From Thamnaconus septentrionalis (taxonomy: Eukaryota; Chordata; Actinopteri; Tetraodontiformes; Monacanthidae), in assembly GCA_009823395.1 (NCBI GenBank), contig CM020515.1:5465989-5529988 (forward strand): 64,000 nt of DNA. Reading direction: 5' to 3'. Below are positions 10,701-21,875 of the stretch, in pieces (the stretch's first letter is position 1; every line of letters starts with the position of its first letter). Made by a program: the position numbers and the translations under genes. The notes under the pieces are model-generated. The model was given only the letters and a program-made list of their open reading frames with translations, was not told where the DNA came from and ran no database searches.

Positions 10701-13104
10701 TGGCCAGCGACTCCGGGAAGATCTTCTGCAGGCGGAGGGTCTGGAAGCGAGTGAAGGAGGCACCTGAGGGAGAGGAACGAAGGCGGGATGGCGTGAGCAA
10801 AACCAACCAAGGCGTGAATCACACGGCGTGAGATGATGCAACCCTGAATGAGGCTTCTGGAGTGAATGGGGGGGGGTGCGTGATGGCTCAGTACCTATCC
10901 GCAGGTCCAGCTCCTGCCGCACATCCACAGCGTCGCTGATGTTGCAGTTCGGCTCCATCAGAGTCTCACAGGCCCTCCGGATGGAGTTGGGGGTGATCTC
11001 CGAAAACTTGGCTCTGAAGACTTGTAAGTTGGACTTCACTGAGGTGGATTGCACATGAAAAAGAAGCAGAAAAATGGGAGAAAAAAAATTCTTCAATCAA
11101 AACATACAATTTATATGACAAATAATACATAAATTCAGACTAAGGCTTTGAGGATATCTGTGTTCTTTTCCACGTGATTCTTCAAACTTCCAATGACACA
11201 CGAACACAATTTGAGTCTTTTATAATTCACCATCTGCTCTGTTTGACAGAGGCCTGCTAGTTGTCCCAAAGCTTACAGCAGCATTTGTGCAGTGCTAAAC
11301 TGTCCTCACTCTCCACACTTGCAGGCGAAATCGGGTGCCTCCTCTCCTCAAACCCCAAAAGTCCAATTTTCCAATATGCAAAGCATTCAATTCTGAAAGT
11401 CTGCGCGCTCACTCGCTTGCGCCCATGAGCGTCGCCACCGTACCTGCTTTGCAGACGTCGATGATTTCGAAGCCGATGTTTTCCCCCTCTCTGTCGCAGT
11501 CGGTCCAGATGACTAAAGCCTGGCACTGCCTCGCCTCTTTCTCCAGCGTCCGCTGGACACAACAGGAGAGCAGAGGACACTTAAATGGAGCCACAAAAAT
11601 ACATGCATGTACCCACAGACAGGTCTGTGCTGACGGAGAGAAAGAATAGGAAGAGTTAATTAGCTGACATGTCTTAATAAATGCATATTTTACAAAATAA
11701 AAGAAAACTCAAACTCTCAGGAGCATCTCCTGGTCTACAAAATGTTGACAACATTGCTACAGATTCATAGCTGCTGATTATACATTTACAAATAAAAACT
11801 ACACATTTCCCCCCCTGTATCTGAATATCTTTTTTAAATTCCTGGAACACAAATAATAACGCATACCTTGATCTGTGTCATGTTATCTGGACAATACTTT
11901 TCAACCTCTGCATCAAACAGCAAAACAGGATTGCAACTGTGCCTGTCGGGAAGAAATTGTGCCGTTATCTCTGCCTCAAATATCTAAATACACAAAAATA
12001 AAAAATAGTGTTTGTACTGACCATTTCTGATAGGGCGCTTTGAACTCCAGGCCCAGCAGGTGGCCCGAAACTGAGGTCATTGTAACTGTAACATTCTGTA
12101 GCAGCATCAAGGCAAATTGAGACCAAAATCATTATTATTATTAATGCAATGAAAGATCCATACTTTCCATATTTGACGATTTAGGAGGACTTCCTTACCT
12201 GGCCAAACAGGTGATACTCAAACTCATAGATCTTATTAAACTTTGACATTCCTTCTCTCTACAATTGAAAAGGAAAAACAATCATCACTACGACACATTG
12301 CAACATGATTATATTTATATTTTTAAAAAGAAGAAGAAGAAGAAGAAGAAGAAGAAGAAGAAGAAGAAGAAGAAGAAGAAGAAGAAGAAGAGTTGTATCA
12401 TTAAGGATTCTTGGAAAACGGGATGCTAAATTTGGCTGATTACATCGTACGGTAAACATTGCTGAAGGTTCGAATAGGTATGCTGTTTTCTGGAAAGTGA
12501 TCTAGTATCAGACTCTCTGGATAACATCTCATGAGTGAGGCTGACCATAAAATATTCCATAAAGATAACAATCTTAAAAGTTGTTTATAACCTTACTATA
12601 ACCATAACCCATAATCACTCCTTCCTCTAACTTAATCTCATATACAGTTACTGTGCGTGTGCTGCACAGAACGACAAAAATAAGAATTAGCAGTATTAGG
12701 ATTTTAAAGATAAAGCTTAACAAGTTGTTACTATTTGATGGTTCAATCAACCTCAAGTGATCAGTGTCAACATTTGTTCAAGTATTGTTCTTGGTGAAGA
12801 AACATTGTACCGGCTAAGACATGTTACTCCTGACTTGTATGTACACTGCGGACCGGAGGACAAGTCTTACCCTCCTGGACCTGCCGTTGGACATGATCTC
12901 GGAGATGCCTTTGGCCGCATCGTTCTTCTCAGCCACGCAGAGGACCCGTTTGATCTGAGCCCGGTTCCGGATCATGTCCGCCTGCTGCAGTGGGTCCGGA
13001 GGACAACGGACACTCAGCGCCGCACAGAAACGCCTCTGGCCGACCACGAACCGCTGCTGTGCTAGTGACCGAAGCGAAGATCTTCCGATGAAGTGCAGTA
13101 GCAT
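1727..13104 (-). CDS. top3a: DNA topoisomerase 3-alpha, 18 coding exons
   Basis: Type IA topoisomerase that, with BLM and RMI1/2, dissolves double Holliday junctions and also decatenates mitochondrial DNA. Coding exons in transcript order: 13104-12871, 12258-12199, 12095-12022, 11942-11867, 11552-11444, 11038-10895, 10763-10593, 10496-10396, 9494-9420, 9248-9166, 8705-8495, 8066-7881, 7778-7649, 6717-6604, 6516-6351, 5537-5391, 4368-4246 and 2495-1727. All junctions are GT-AG and phases agree, giving 990 residues (human 1001). Seen: Toprim motif WTDCDREGE in exon 5; catalytic Tyr (about residue 380) in [10 protein letters not shown], exon 11; a Cys4 finger across exons 16-17; two GRF zinc fingers at about 837-874 and 921-960. 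The N-terminus is Arg-rich, with a second Met at residue 44, as in dual mitochondrial/nuclear isoforms. The C-terminal CCHC knuckle of human TOP3A is missing. Head-to-head with SMCR8. Confidence 0.95.
2702..2790. repeat. AT-rich repeat of the GGCCTGGGCGATATAT type
   Basis: The segment GGCCTGGGCGATATATCC, followed by ATATTGATATATTTTTAAG and GCCATATCGCCGATATCGAT, looks like the end of a common fish inverted-repeat element. It lies in the last TOP3A intron (2496-4245). The far end was not found. Confidence 0.4.
3648..3678. repeat. (CA)n microsatellite
   Basis: CA repeat, slightly interrupted, in the last TOP3A intron. Confidence 0.85.
7110..7586. mobile_element. hAT-like non-autonomous element, family B
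   Basis: It starts TAGGGAAGTCCGATATTATC and ends ATATCGGACATCACTG, so the ends are inverted (about 14 of 16 positions match). It is flanked by a perfect 8-bp duplication CTAAAATC at 7102-7109 and 7587-7594. It lies in TOP3A intron 13 between the exons ending at 7649 and starting at 6717. No transposase is encoded. Confidence 0.88.
8116..8250. mobile_element. truncated copy of hAT-like family A
   Basis: GCAAATGATCGATTAATTCATTAATCG at the left, then CGATCGATTAACGATTAA, and TTTTTCCTGA..CTAAATTTCACAATG, match the reverse-oriented family A copies at 55434 and 60028. The rest of the element is missing. Confidence 0.7.
8316..8385. repeat. short interspersed repeat fragment
   Basis: TTTATTTACAAAGCGCTTTTCAAAAACCC followed by AAAGTCGCTTTACAA resembles a widespread fish repeat tail. 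It is in TOP3A intron 11 (8067-8494), beside the truncated family A copy. Family assignment is from memory only. Confidence 0.4.
12327..12391. repeat. (AAG)n microsatellite in TOP3A intron 1
   Basis: About 21 AAG units. On the transcribed (minus) strand it is a 65-nt CTT polypyrimidine run about 70 nt upstream of the exon 2 acceptor at 12258. Confidence 0.9.
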
Positions 13105-14479
13105 TCCGGGCTCATCTTACATAGGGCAGCTTCTCCTTCGGACAGGCCCCGTCGTGAAGTTTCTGAACTGTCTTAGCATGTTAGCCGACCCAGGTAGCTA
13201 AAACTAAGAACTTCACCAAAATAAGCTTCAACATGAAGCGAAAAAGTGGTTAATCAGTACTTGACGTTACTTCCACAACCCAGATGGAGGCATGTAATGT
13301 TAAATAATGCGAAAATTAAAAAAAATAAATAAACAAAAGAGAGGCAACGTCAAAAGTGATAGACAGTGTCAAATGTTGACAACTTCCCCGCCTGCATAAT
13401 CAAACACGGCCGTATTCAGTGTCGTAAAACTGTCGTAAAAATGACAAAAAGAGAACGATTATAAAATGAATTCGCGTTTAAAGCATTTGGACAGTAATGG
13501 CATTCGGTATTATTATTATTTTATTTTTTTTTAAAACGTATGCGTTTTTCTGTTTGTTTTATTTTACAATGACAATTCTGGAGGCGACAGAGAAGCACCC
13601 TAAAACGAAACTATTTTTTCTTTAATTTTATTACATAACACACAATACCAAAAAATATATAATTATTGTGCCGTTCGAACGGTTCATTTTAACCACTGAA
13701 ATAGTTTCGTTTCTTATTTCTATTATGTCTTGTTTTACTTCAGTACCACGCGTTATAGAATTTTGGGCACCTTCCGCATTAAAAATAAATAAATAAATAA
13801 ATAGGTAAAAATCCAAGCATATTCAAAAACACTGTGGTTTTTGTCACGAAATACATTCACTTGCCATTCAGCTGGGGAAAAAGAAAGAAGTGTTTTTTTC
13901 GCTTTTTGCAAGAATTACTCCAGATGGGGCGGCGCTATGGTCACCTGACAAGAATACAACCAGCTGGGTAAACATGGCGGCAGTCACTGGATGCGAAAAT
14001 TACATGTACCGCTTCTCTCTGTGAGCGGCGCCTCAGACCCATCGTTGTCCAGCATTTCAGCCCGGAATACGGTCGCAGGATAACGACGCATGGAGCCGAT
14101 GGAGACGACGGGAGAAGTATTCAGCTGATGCTGCTCCACAAAAAATTTTGTCCCAGCAAATGGGCTGACGTCTGGCTGCCAGACCAGCGGACCCTGTGAC
14201 TGGCGCAAGATGAGTGCTTTTGTGAACGCACGTACGGATAGGTGTTCCTGTCGGGGTGGCTTGTGTTATTACATTTGACCATTGCAGGTTGTTGTTTTTT
14301 TTTTTTGTGGACTAGTTTCCATGGGAGTGCATCCGTGTCCCTGCAGTGGGACCTCCATATTAGTTGAATTATTGTAGGTCCTTCCACCACCAATGCTGCC
14401 CTCCAATGCTGGTTTGTGACCTGAGCAGTTGTGCTGCACTGTGAGTTGTGCTTCTCATGCCTTGCCGACCAACAGCATT
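13105..14479. promoter_or_regulatory. divergent TOP3A/SMCR8 promoter region
   Basis: The start codons of TOP3A (13104, minus) and SMCR8 (14480, plus) are 1.4 kb apart and diverge, so both promoters and both 5' UTRs must lie here. No clear TATA box pairs with either gene. An upstream open frame at 14429 runs in phase into SMCR8, but the conserved protein starts at 14480. Parts near 13300-13800 are AT-rich with short homopolymers. Confidence 0.6.
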
Positions 14480-17400
14480 ATGATCGGCTCACCGGACGTG
14501 GTGGCTTTCACCAAAGAGGATGAGTATGGAAGCACGGATCCGGACCCCTGGGCCCTCCCCAAGGAGTTCTCCGTTCCTCTGCATCCGCTTGATGACTTCA
14601 ATCCCTGGGCGAAGACCTCCTTTGCCAAGTTCACCAAAGACTTCATCCTCATCTCTGAGTTCTCGGAGCAGGTGGGCCCTCAGCCCCTGCTCACCATCCC
14701 CGATGACCCTAAAGTGTGCAGCAACTTCGATCTCAACTACTTCTCCCTGCGTATCATGTCGGTGGACTACCAGGCCTCCTTTGTGGGGCACCCGCCTGGC
14801 AGCGGCTACCCAAGGCTCAGCTTTGTGGAGGACTCGAGAGTGGTCCTGGGTGACTCCAAGGAGGGGGCCTTTGCCTACGTGCATCATCTGACGCTGTATG
14901 ACCTGGAGGCGAGGGGGTTCGTGCGGCCGTTCTGCATGGCCTATGTTTCTGCGGACGAGCGCAAAATCATGCAGCAGTTTCAGGAAGTGTCCCTTCGCTT
15001 TTCACAAGCGTCAGAGTGTCTAAAGGCTGGGAACAGGAGAGCTTTCGCAAAGGAGCTCCAGAGGAAGCTCCGAGACCTTGAGTAAGAACATTGAACCCTA
15101 CACAATATGCAAAAATTGTGTGTTTGTTGTGCAGAAATCTCGAAAAGACCAATTGTCAGCCATCTATTATTATCAAGTGGTGAGGAATGATGGCTAAGAA
15201 GAACCAAACAAAGTCTAACAACATATTCTATACATTTCTATTTACATTTTTATTATTTTTAAGTGTTAAGTTACTAAATAAAACATCTTATTATCTTATT
15301 TATATGCATTTAACCTAATGTTGGTATAGGTTGTGTAAATCAGTCAAGGCATGCATGTTGATGAGAATGTCAGAATGCATAATTCGCACACTTTTGTTGA
15401 GAGAAACACTCTATGTAACTGTGTTTTCCCCTCAGGTACACGCACTCTGTGCTCCAGAAGGAGGAGGGCCTGCACAGGGAGGTGGGTTCTCAGCGCGTCT
15501 ACTCTCCTCACGTCGTGGAAAAGGCCAACGAGCTGGCCAACGTGGAAAAGAGCATCTACGAACACCGAGACCTGCTGAAGCAGATCTGCTACTACCACCA
15601 CCGCCCTCGCCGCGATCCCCACGCCGTCGCCTGCCCCAAATGTGTCGCCGAAGGCCTGAGCGAGTGCGAGGAGCTGTTGGAGAAGTACGGCAAGCTTTCC
15701 AGCCCCTTCGCACGCGGCGACGGGGGCGACGAGGCGGAGGAGGGGCAGGGCGAAATGGACGGCGGCGAGGACGCGGACGAGGAGGACGATGAAGGCGCAA
15801 AGCGCAGGCCGTCCTACACGCCGCAGCTGATCAAAGCCAAGTCGGCCAAGTGTTTCGACAAGCGGCTGAAGAACCTGCAGGAGCTCTGCGACGACACCTT
15901 CTACAAGGCCACGGTGGAGCTCCTGAAGGAGACTGAGAGGAGTTTCCGGGGGGACTTGAGCTACCTGCATACCCGTCGCCTGGACAGGGACCTACGCAAG
16001 AAGCAGATCATCACCAACTTCCTGTTCGAGGACGACCTCGGGGAGTGGGACGCACCCGTGGGGGGAGGTCTGCGACCATTCTGCGCTGTGAACCACGCTG
16101 TAGACAACTGTGCACTACCCAGCCTGCCTCCTGTCGTAGTCGGCCCAGTGCCTCCACAGCTAGATGGCTGCAACCCTTTACAATCCTTAAAACCAGCCTC
16201 CGTTAACAGCCATACCCGATTGATGCGCGCGCCGGGGTCAGTGGAGAGCCAGCTGGAGTCGTCGCCTTCAGACCAGACCCTGGAAACCCAGGAGAGCTCG
16301 GAGGAAACCAAAGGAAGTTTTAGCAGCAACAAGAGCCAGGTGGGTCAGTCGGAGAAACAGCGGAGTACCACCAGTGCGACGTCAGACGCCCCAGATTCCG
16401 ACCTGACCCCCGACCCGAACATTGATTTGGAGAGGGAGAGCAGCAGCGAAGAGGTAGAAACCACGGCCGGGGAGGACGAGGACGACCAGACGCCCGTCTC
16501 CCTGCTGGAGGTGGTCTCTGAGCTGGAGGCCAGCAAGGAGGACGACTACGATGGAGCCGCCGATGGCACTTGTGAGCTGGAGTCGGACCTGCTGGTTCCA
16601 ATTGACGCGACGTGTTGCATGGCCCAAGATGGTTTCCTTTACGAAGACTCCGCCCCGGAGATGCTGTCTCATCCCGGCCAAGCTTCGCCCACAGAGCCCT
16701 TTGAGACCTCGGTGGTCAACCAGGAACCTCAAGCCCTACTCCCGCTCCCCGATCATTACGGGGCGGCTTTCGCACGCTCGGAAAGCGCCACGGACGGTCT
16801 GGAGTTGCCCCTGGGAGTGCCGGTGTCAGCAGAGGACGGGTCGGACTGCACCATGAGCGCTTCCGCAGGGTCCGATCGGGCTGCCTCACCTCTCGGCTAC
16901 GGCGGTTTGGTGACCCCGCGTCAGAAGAAAAAGGCCGGACAGGGAGCCCTGAGGTTCGTGCGACAGTACCCGTTTGCCATGCAAGCCCTGTGGTGCCTGC
17001 TGAGCGGTAGGACTCTGGTGGTGTTCGGGGCAGATGAGGGGAGAGTGCGCAGACTGGTTTCCGCTCTGGCCCTCTTTGTGCCTGCCCCCGGGAAGTGTGG
17101 AGAGAGGGTTCAAGCTTGGCTGTCCTGCCCCTTCACCCTCACCGACCTGCAGAGGTGGAAACTCATTGGATTGCAAAGGTATTTCCTGATTGTTTGAAGG
17201 AATTCACCACTCATGCCACGATAATGACGGTGACATTTTAGCTCGCAGTGCGCAGATGCGTGTAGGTTTCACGTTGCCCACAGAAAAATGTGCAAGCTGA
17301 TCGGCCCGTGGTGCGGATTATTCGTCTAACACGTTTGGGTGAATACGCAGTTTCGCACTCTTTAGCAGCCCTGATTTTCACACATCCTGAACTTTAATTT

Positions 17401-18427
17401 ATGTTACGTAAAAAAAAAAAAAAAAAAAAAAGTATGTACGTCTAATGGAAGTTTTATTCCATCTAACTTAGCTGCTATTAATCCGCTCTGACTAAGTCCC
17501 CTGCGACTTGCGCAACCGGCTTTTCAACTGTTATCCCTCCTACCTCACATCTGTCCTTGAGCTTCTTTTCAGTACCGCACTTCTCTTCATAAGAAGTGCG
17601 ACGACAACTTCACCATTTCTGACAACATTTCGCCTTTGGCTCGGGCTTGTTTTTTCTTCTTTAGTCTGGGGATTCAAGGATGCCAACATGTCCAAAGTGC
17701 ATCTTCGCACAAGCCCTGCAATGTATTATCCCATTAAAAGTTGAACGGGACTACCAAAAGAGTAAACCACGTGTATTAAAATGCCAATGCAACATTGTAG
17801 TCCAAATACAGTGATCACTTCTCCCCCACTGGGATGGTGTCCTTAACTACTACCTTGAGGAAATTTACACAGTGACGAGACTGCGCATGAAGCTGAATGG
17901 ATGAATCAAATGTATGAAAACCATCGTAGCTTTGGCCGAATCCTGATTTTGTCATCTGTCCCCACAGAGTAGCGTCCCCAGTGGGCTCCAGCATGCTCTA
18001 CTCGCTGTCCCGCTACAGCCGCTACATCTCCATACTGGACGTTGACCAGAAGACCCTGCGCTGTCCGCCCTACCGGGGCCACCTCCTGGCCAACGTCTCC
18101 GACCACCGCACCTACATACGCCGGGGCTCCACCTACTACCTTCACCTGCAGAGCGCGCTCTGCCACCTGGCCGCCAAGGCCTTCCTGTTCACCTTCACCC
18201 ACCACCTCCACCTGCCGCTCAGCTCCGCGGAGGGGCCCGACGTGGTGGAGGGCCGCCGCAGCTGCTTCCTCGAGGACCAGCTGGGCCTCGGGGAGGAGGA
18301 CAGGCAGATATTGCTCTACCTCAGCCAGCTCATCGCCCAGCACTACCTTCAGCCCGCCCCCGGGAGCGGTAGAGCAGCACCTTGTTTCAGTTTCAACTAC
18401 ACCACCAGCATTTTTTACAAGATATGA
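14480..18427 (+). CDS. smcr8: SMCR8, C9orf72-complex DENN protein, 3 exons
   Basis: DENN-type protein that joins C9orf72 and WDR41 in a complex acting as a GAP for small ARF/RAB GTPases in autophagy and lysosome signalling. Exons 14480-15081, 15436-17178 and 17968-18427 join in phase (GA|G and AG|A codons) to give 934 residues; human SMCR8 is 937. The start at 14480 (MIGSPDVVAFTKEDEY) matches the human N-terminus; the upstream in-frame ATG at 14429 does not. Seen: the N-terminal longin/uDENN block with FILISEFSEQVGPQPLLTIP and FVGHPPGSGYP, an acidic poorly conserved middle (exon 2), and the C-terminal DENN block with SRYSRYISILDVDQKTLRCP, ending in YKI. Diverges from TOP3A, as in human. No frameshift or stop seen. 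Confidence 0.96.
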
Positions 18428-20221
18428 TGAGCTACGGTATTGGTTTCCCATTTCACTGCAAACCATATTTAACCTTTGGTCTTTGAGCCAGCGGGGATCT
18501 TAAGGTGTTTTAAGTTTCAGGACAAACTCGAAAGCGGTTCATTATTTTGCTCTGTCTATTTACCTTGCTGTCGACTTCTTTCTGTCCGGGTGCAGGACAG
18601 ACAGACTGAGTCACGACTCTTTGAGCGCTCCCTTGCGACCATATCCAAGGTCCAAAGTTACACGCGTGCTCATTTTCATGGAACATGCTGTTACCCATGC
18701 TGGATTGTTGTTTTCTCCTCCCTCATGCGCACAGTCACTCGTACGCACAATCGCTGTCAATCGTGGGGCAATCTCGGCTAAATGTTCACCCTGTTCCTCG
18801 GCGTCACTGGTTCAAGCGGCGGTGACATTCTGCTGGCCTTTGAGGAACAGGAACTACGTGGACTTGTTACAGCTGGTTTTGTAACAGCTTAGTGCCACAC
18901 ATTTCTTTCTCCCAGAGGGCAACATTTTTTTTTTTTTAATAACCTTGTTATTACTATATTTTAGCTCTTGCATTGTTTCCTTTGACCACGTTCGACATTC
19001 ATTCCTGCAGTGATGATTCCAAACAGACGCAAAGCTGGGTTTCTAACTGAATGAATTTCATATGAGTGCGTGTGTGTGGAAGCAAGCATTCCCAGAGGCT
19101 GCATTTAGCCAAGTAATGCATGACGAATTGTATTTGATGTGTGTACTAGGCCCCGTTTGGCTCACTATGTTATTGCATGTATGCAAAATGCCATCGGGCA
19201 CCAAATTTCCCTGCAGGGCCAGCAGCAGGAAAAACCATCTGATATTAATCACTGGTGACTATTATCGTGGATGTATTCTGTCAGGCGGGAGCGTTTCCAA
19301 GCCTACATGTATTCAATTTCACTGTTGTCCCAAGGCTGTGTGAGAATGTTGTCGTGCTAGCATGAGACCGTCTTGTGCCAGAGTGAAGCTGTGTACAAAT
19401 TATTTATGTTTTTGATATTTAATTGAAGAGATGTGAGCCAGATGCTATACAATCTTGAGTGACACTGTATTATTTTTTTTTTTTATTATTATTGATTTTA
19501 TTATGTAATAACAACGGTTTCCTGTGCCGTCAAGAGCCAAACTCTGCCTCTTGCCTGTTACATTCGTCAAGCAACTGGCTCCAGGTCCAAAATTGGATTG
19601 TGGTCCTTCCTGGAGAACTTCACAAATGTGAAATCTCTGCTAAATTTTTGTCTCTTTTTTTGCCATGGAGAAGGAAACAGAAGAAGCACCTTTTGTCGTT
19701 GTTGGAAACGTATTTATTCCCTATCCCGTGCTTCAGTGACAGAGCTGCGCCTCTGTATCTAGAATGGTAAGTGTACTTGTGACTGCATGGTAATGGTTTT
19801 AATGTGAAGAGTCAGACTGGTGCCCTTCCTCCCACAAACGAGACCGATTTCAAGCCTAGACCTTAACCGTCAACAAGGAGGAGGAGGGTCGTTTGTGTAA
19901 CTCCACCTCATGTGTATTATTTTACCGAAGTTCAAAGTGTTGATGAACGAGCCTCGTTTTCCTTTACTTTGGATTTTAAACATTTGAATAAGAGATGTGA
20001 CCTTTTTGTTGTTGTTGTTTAAGTTCTGGTTTTTCTATTGCAGAAAGGTGAATGTAATCTGAAAAAGCCATACCACAGTGTGCTTAACATGTCACTCAGT
20101 GTCCTTATGTTGCCATATTATGTCCACCTTTTGTATCGCACAGCGGGGGAGGGTTTCGGGTTAACAGAACACCTTATGAATGTCTCGGCGCTCTCGTGTG
20201 ATGTTCATTCCTTTCATTAAA
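18428..20221 (+). other. probable SMCR8 3' UTR
   Basis: There is no coding frame of note after the stop. ATTAAA at 20216-20221, followed by a T/GT-rich stretch, is the best candidate poly(A) signal and implies a 1.8-kb 3' UTR. The end point is inferred, not shown. Confidence 0.4.
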
Positions 20222-21590
20222 TTATTTGAACCTGCTTTTTCGTGTGCCTGGGTGACTGAGCGGGATCGCGGCTGAATGTCAAATGTGACGGCGATGCGTT
20301 CGTTACCCTTGGAAGAGAGAGCATCAACGGAAAAGACATGGAATCCGAGCATGAATTATTAAAGGCCGACTTCTCCGGCAGCGCCGCGGTGGTGTGACTT
20401 GCAGTCGCAGTGACGCAAGTGCGACCACTTGAGGTGCTGTGAATAATAAATGTTCCCTGTGAGAACGTCTCATTAGCCGACGGAAGCGCAAGTCGAGGCG
20501 CGAGGCTGAAGAACACGTAGCAAAAAAAAACAAAAACAAGAATCAGTGAATAAACGTTTAAGCAATGCTGACACCAATCAGCTTCCTCCCCCTCTGCCTT
20601 TTTCTCTCAATGGAAATAGCAACAAATACCAAAACATGATCTAAATGCAACACTTGCTGGCTCTTGACAATTTTCTAACTGCTTATGGGGGCTTGTACAG
20701 ATCAACACACACACACACACAGTTGTACTCATGACACACTGTCTATTCTCATCACATGAGCTTCATTTTAGCACAGGAAGACGCTGGCTCGGTGTCCAGA
20801 GAACACTGTGGTTTTGGCTGTTTTAGGTTGTGGTGAATACAAAATTCGCACACAGAGCAGAGTTGTTGTTTTTTTTGAAACGTCAGCAACATTTCCACTC
20901 TGTGACACACACAAGACCAAAACATAATGGGCAGAAATTTTTTTAAAACAAATGACCATCTGAGAATATTGTAAAATAAATACATAAAAATCCCCCTTAA
21001 ATATTAATGGCCAACACAATACTGAATGTGTACTTTATGGACATAAGGCTGGTCTTTGAGATGCAGCCGTGGGGGAAAAAGGTTTTTGGACACCTCATGC
21101 ATTTGCAATATACCGTATTATGCTTAGAATCTGTCTCAAGTCTCCAAGTTCAGTTAATTTTAGTGCAGTCACCAACATTTAGCCACATGCTACACGTGCA
21201 CTGATAAGAACTGCATCCCTTGCAACACATCCAGAGTACAAGAATCTGAATTTAGTTTTCCTATTTTGTCTTATTGGTACTAAACAATAAAATAGTTTCC
21301 ATTTGTTTCTGAAACACACAAAAAAATATTTGGCAAATATTTAGTGAAAATAATTGGGATCGAGTAAAAACCTTTTTACCAAAAACCTTTTCCCACTACT
21401 TTACACATCATACATGAAAATGTATTCATTTCATAAAAATGAGTGTAAAGCATTGCAAATATTTAGAATTAAATATTTTTTTGGGGATAGGCTCAGCATC
21501 CCTCATGACTAAGAGTTCAGTGGAGGCAATTAAAGAAAACGAATGAAGCAAAACAACCAACACAGATTCACTGAACATGTAGATCAATGT
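20222..21590. other. intergenic, SMCR8 to BUD31 (convergent)
   Basis: AT-rich sequence with a short CA run near 20705-20721 and no gene that I can support on either strand. Confidence 0.5.
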
Positions 21591-21591
21591 T

Positions 21592-21597
21592 TTTATT
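21592..21597 (-). terminator. BUD31 poly(A) signal
   Basis: AATAAA on the minus strand, 280 nt past the BUD31 stop, gives a compact 3' UTR. Confidence 0.55.
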
Positions 21598-21875
21598 TAA
21601 ATGTTAACGGCACACAGGATGATACAAAAAAAATGCTTCAACTTTCTTTCTCAGCCTTCCAAAAAGGTAAAAACACACAGTATGACTAATCAACTAATTG
21701 GTCATAAACCATAAAAAATGAAAGTATTTCAATATTCCAAAAAAAAAATCAACACCCATAAGAGCAGCGGAGGACGACCAGTCGCGATCTGACTACAGGT
21801 GACTAAGATACAATCAGTTAACAGGAAGTAAAAGATTGATCCTGGTTGAGTCTTACACAAAGAGAACCTGAACCC

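Noticed and set aside
14429..14479. Upstream in-frame ATG for SMCR8
   Set aside because: The 17 extra residues have no counterpart in the family, and the ATG at 14480 aligns with the human start.
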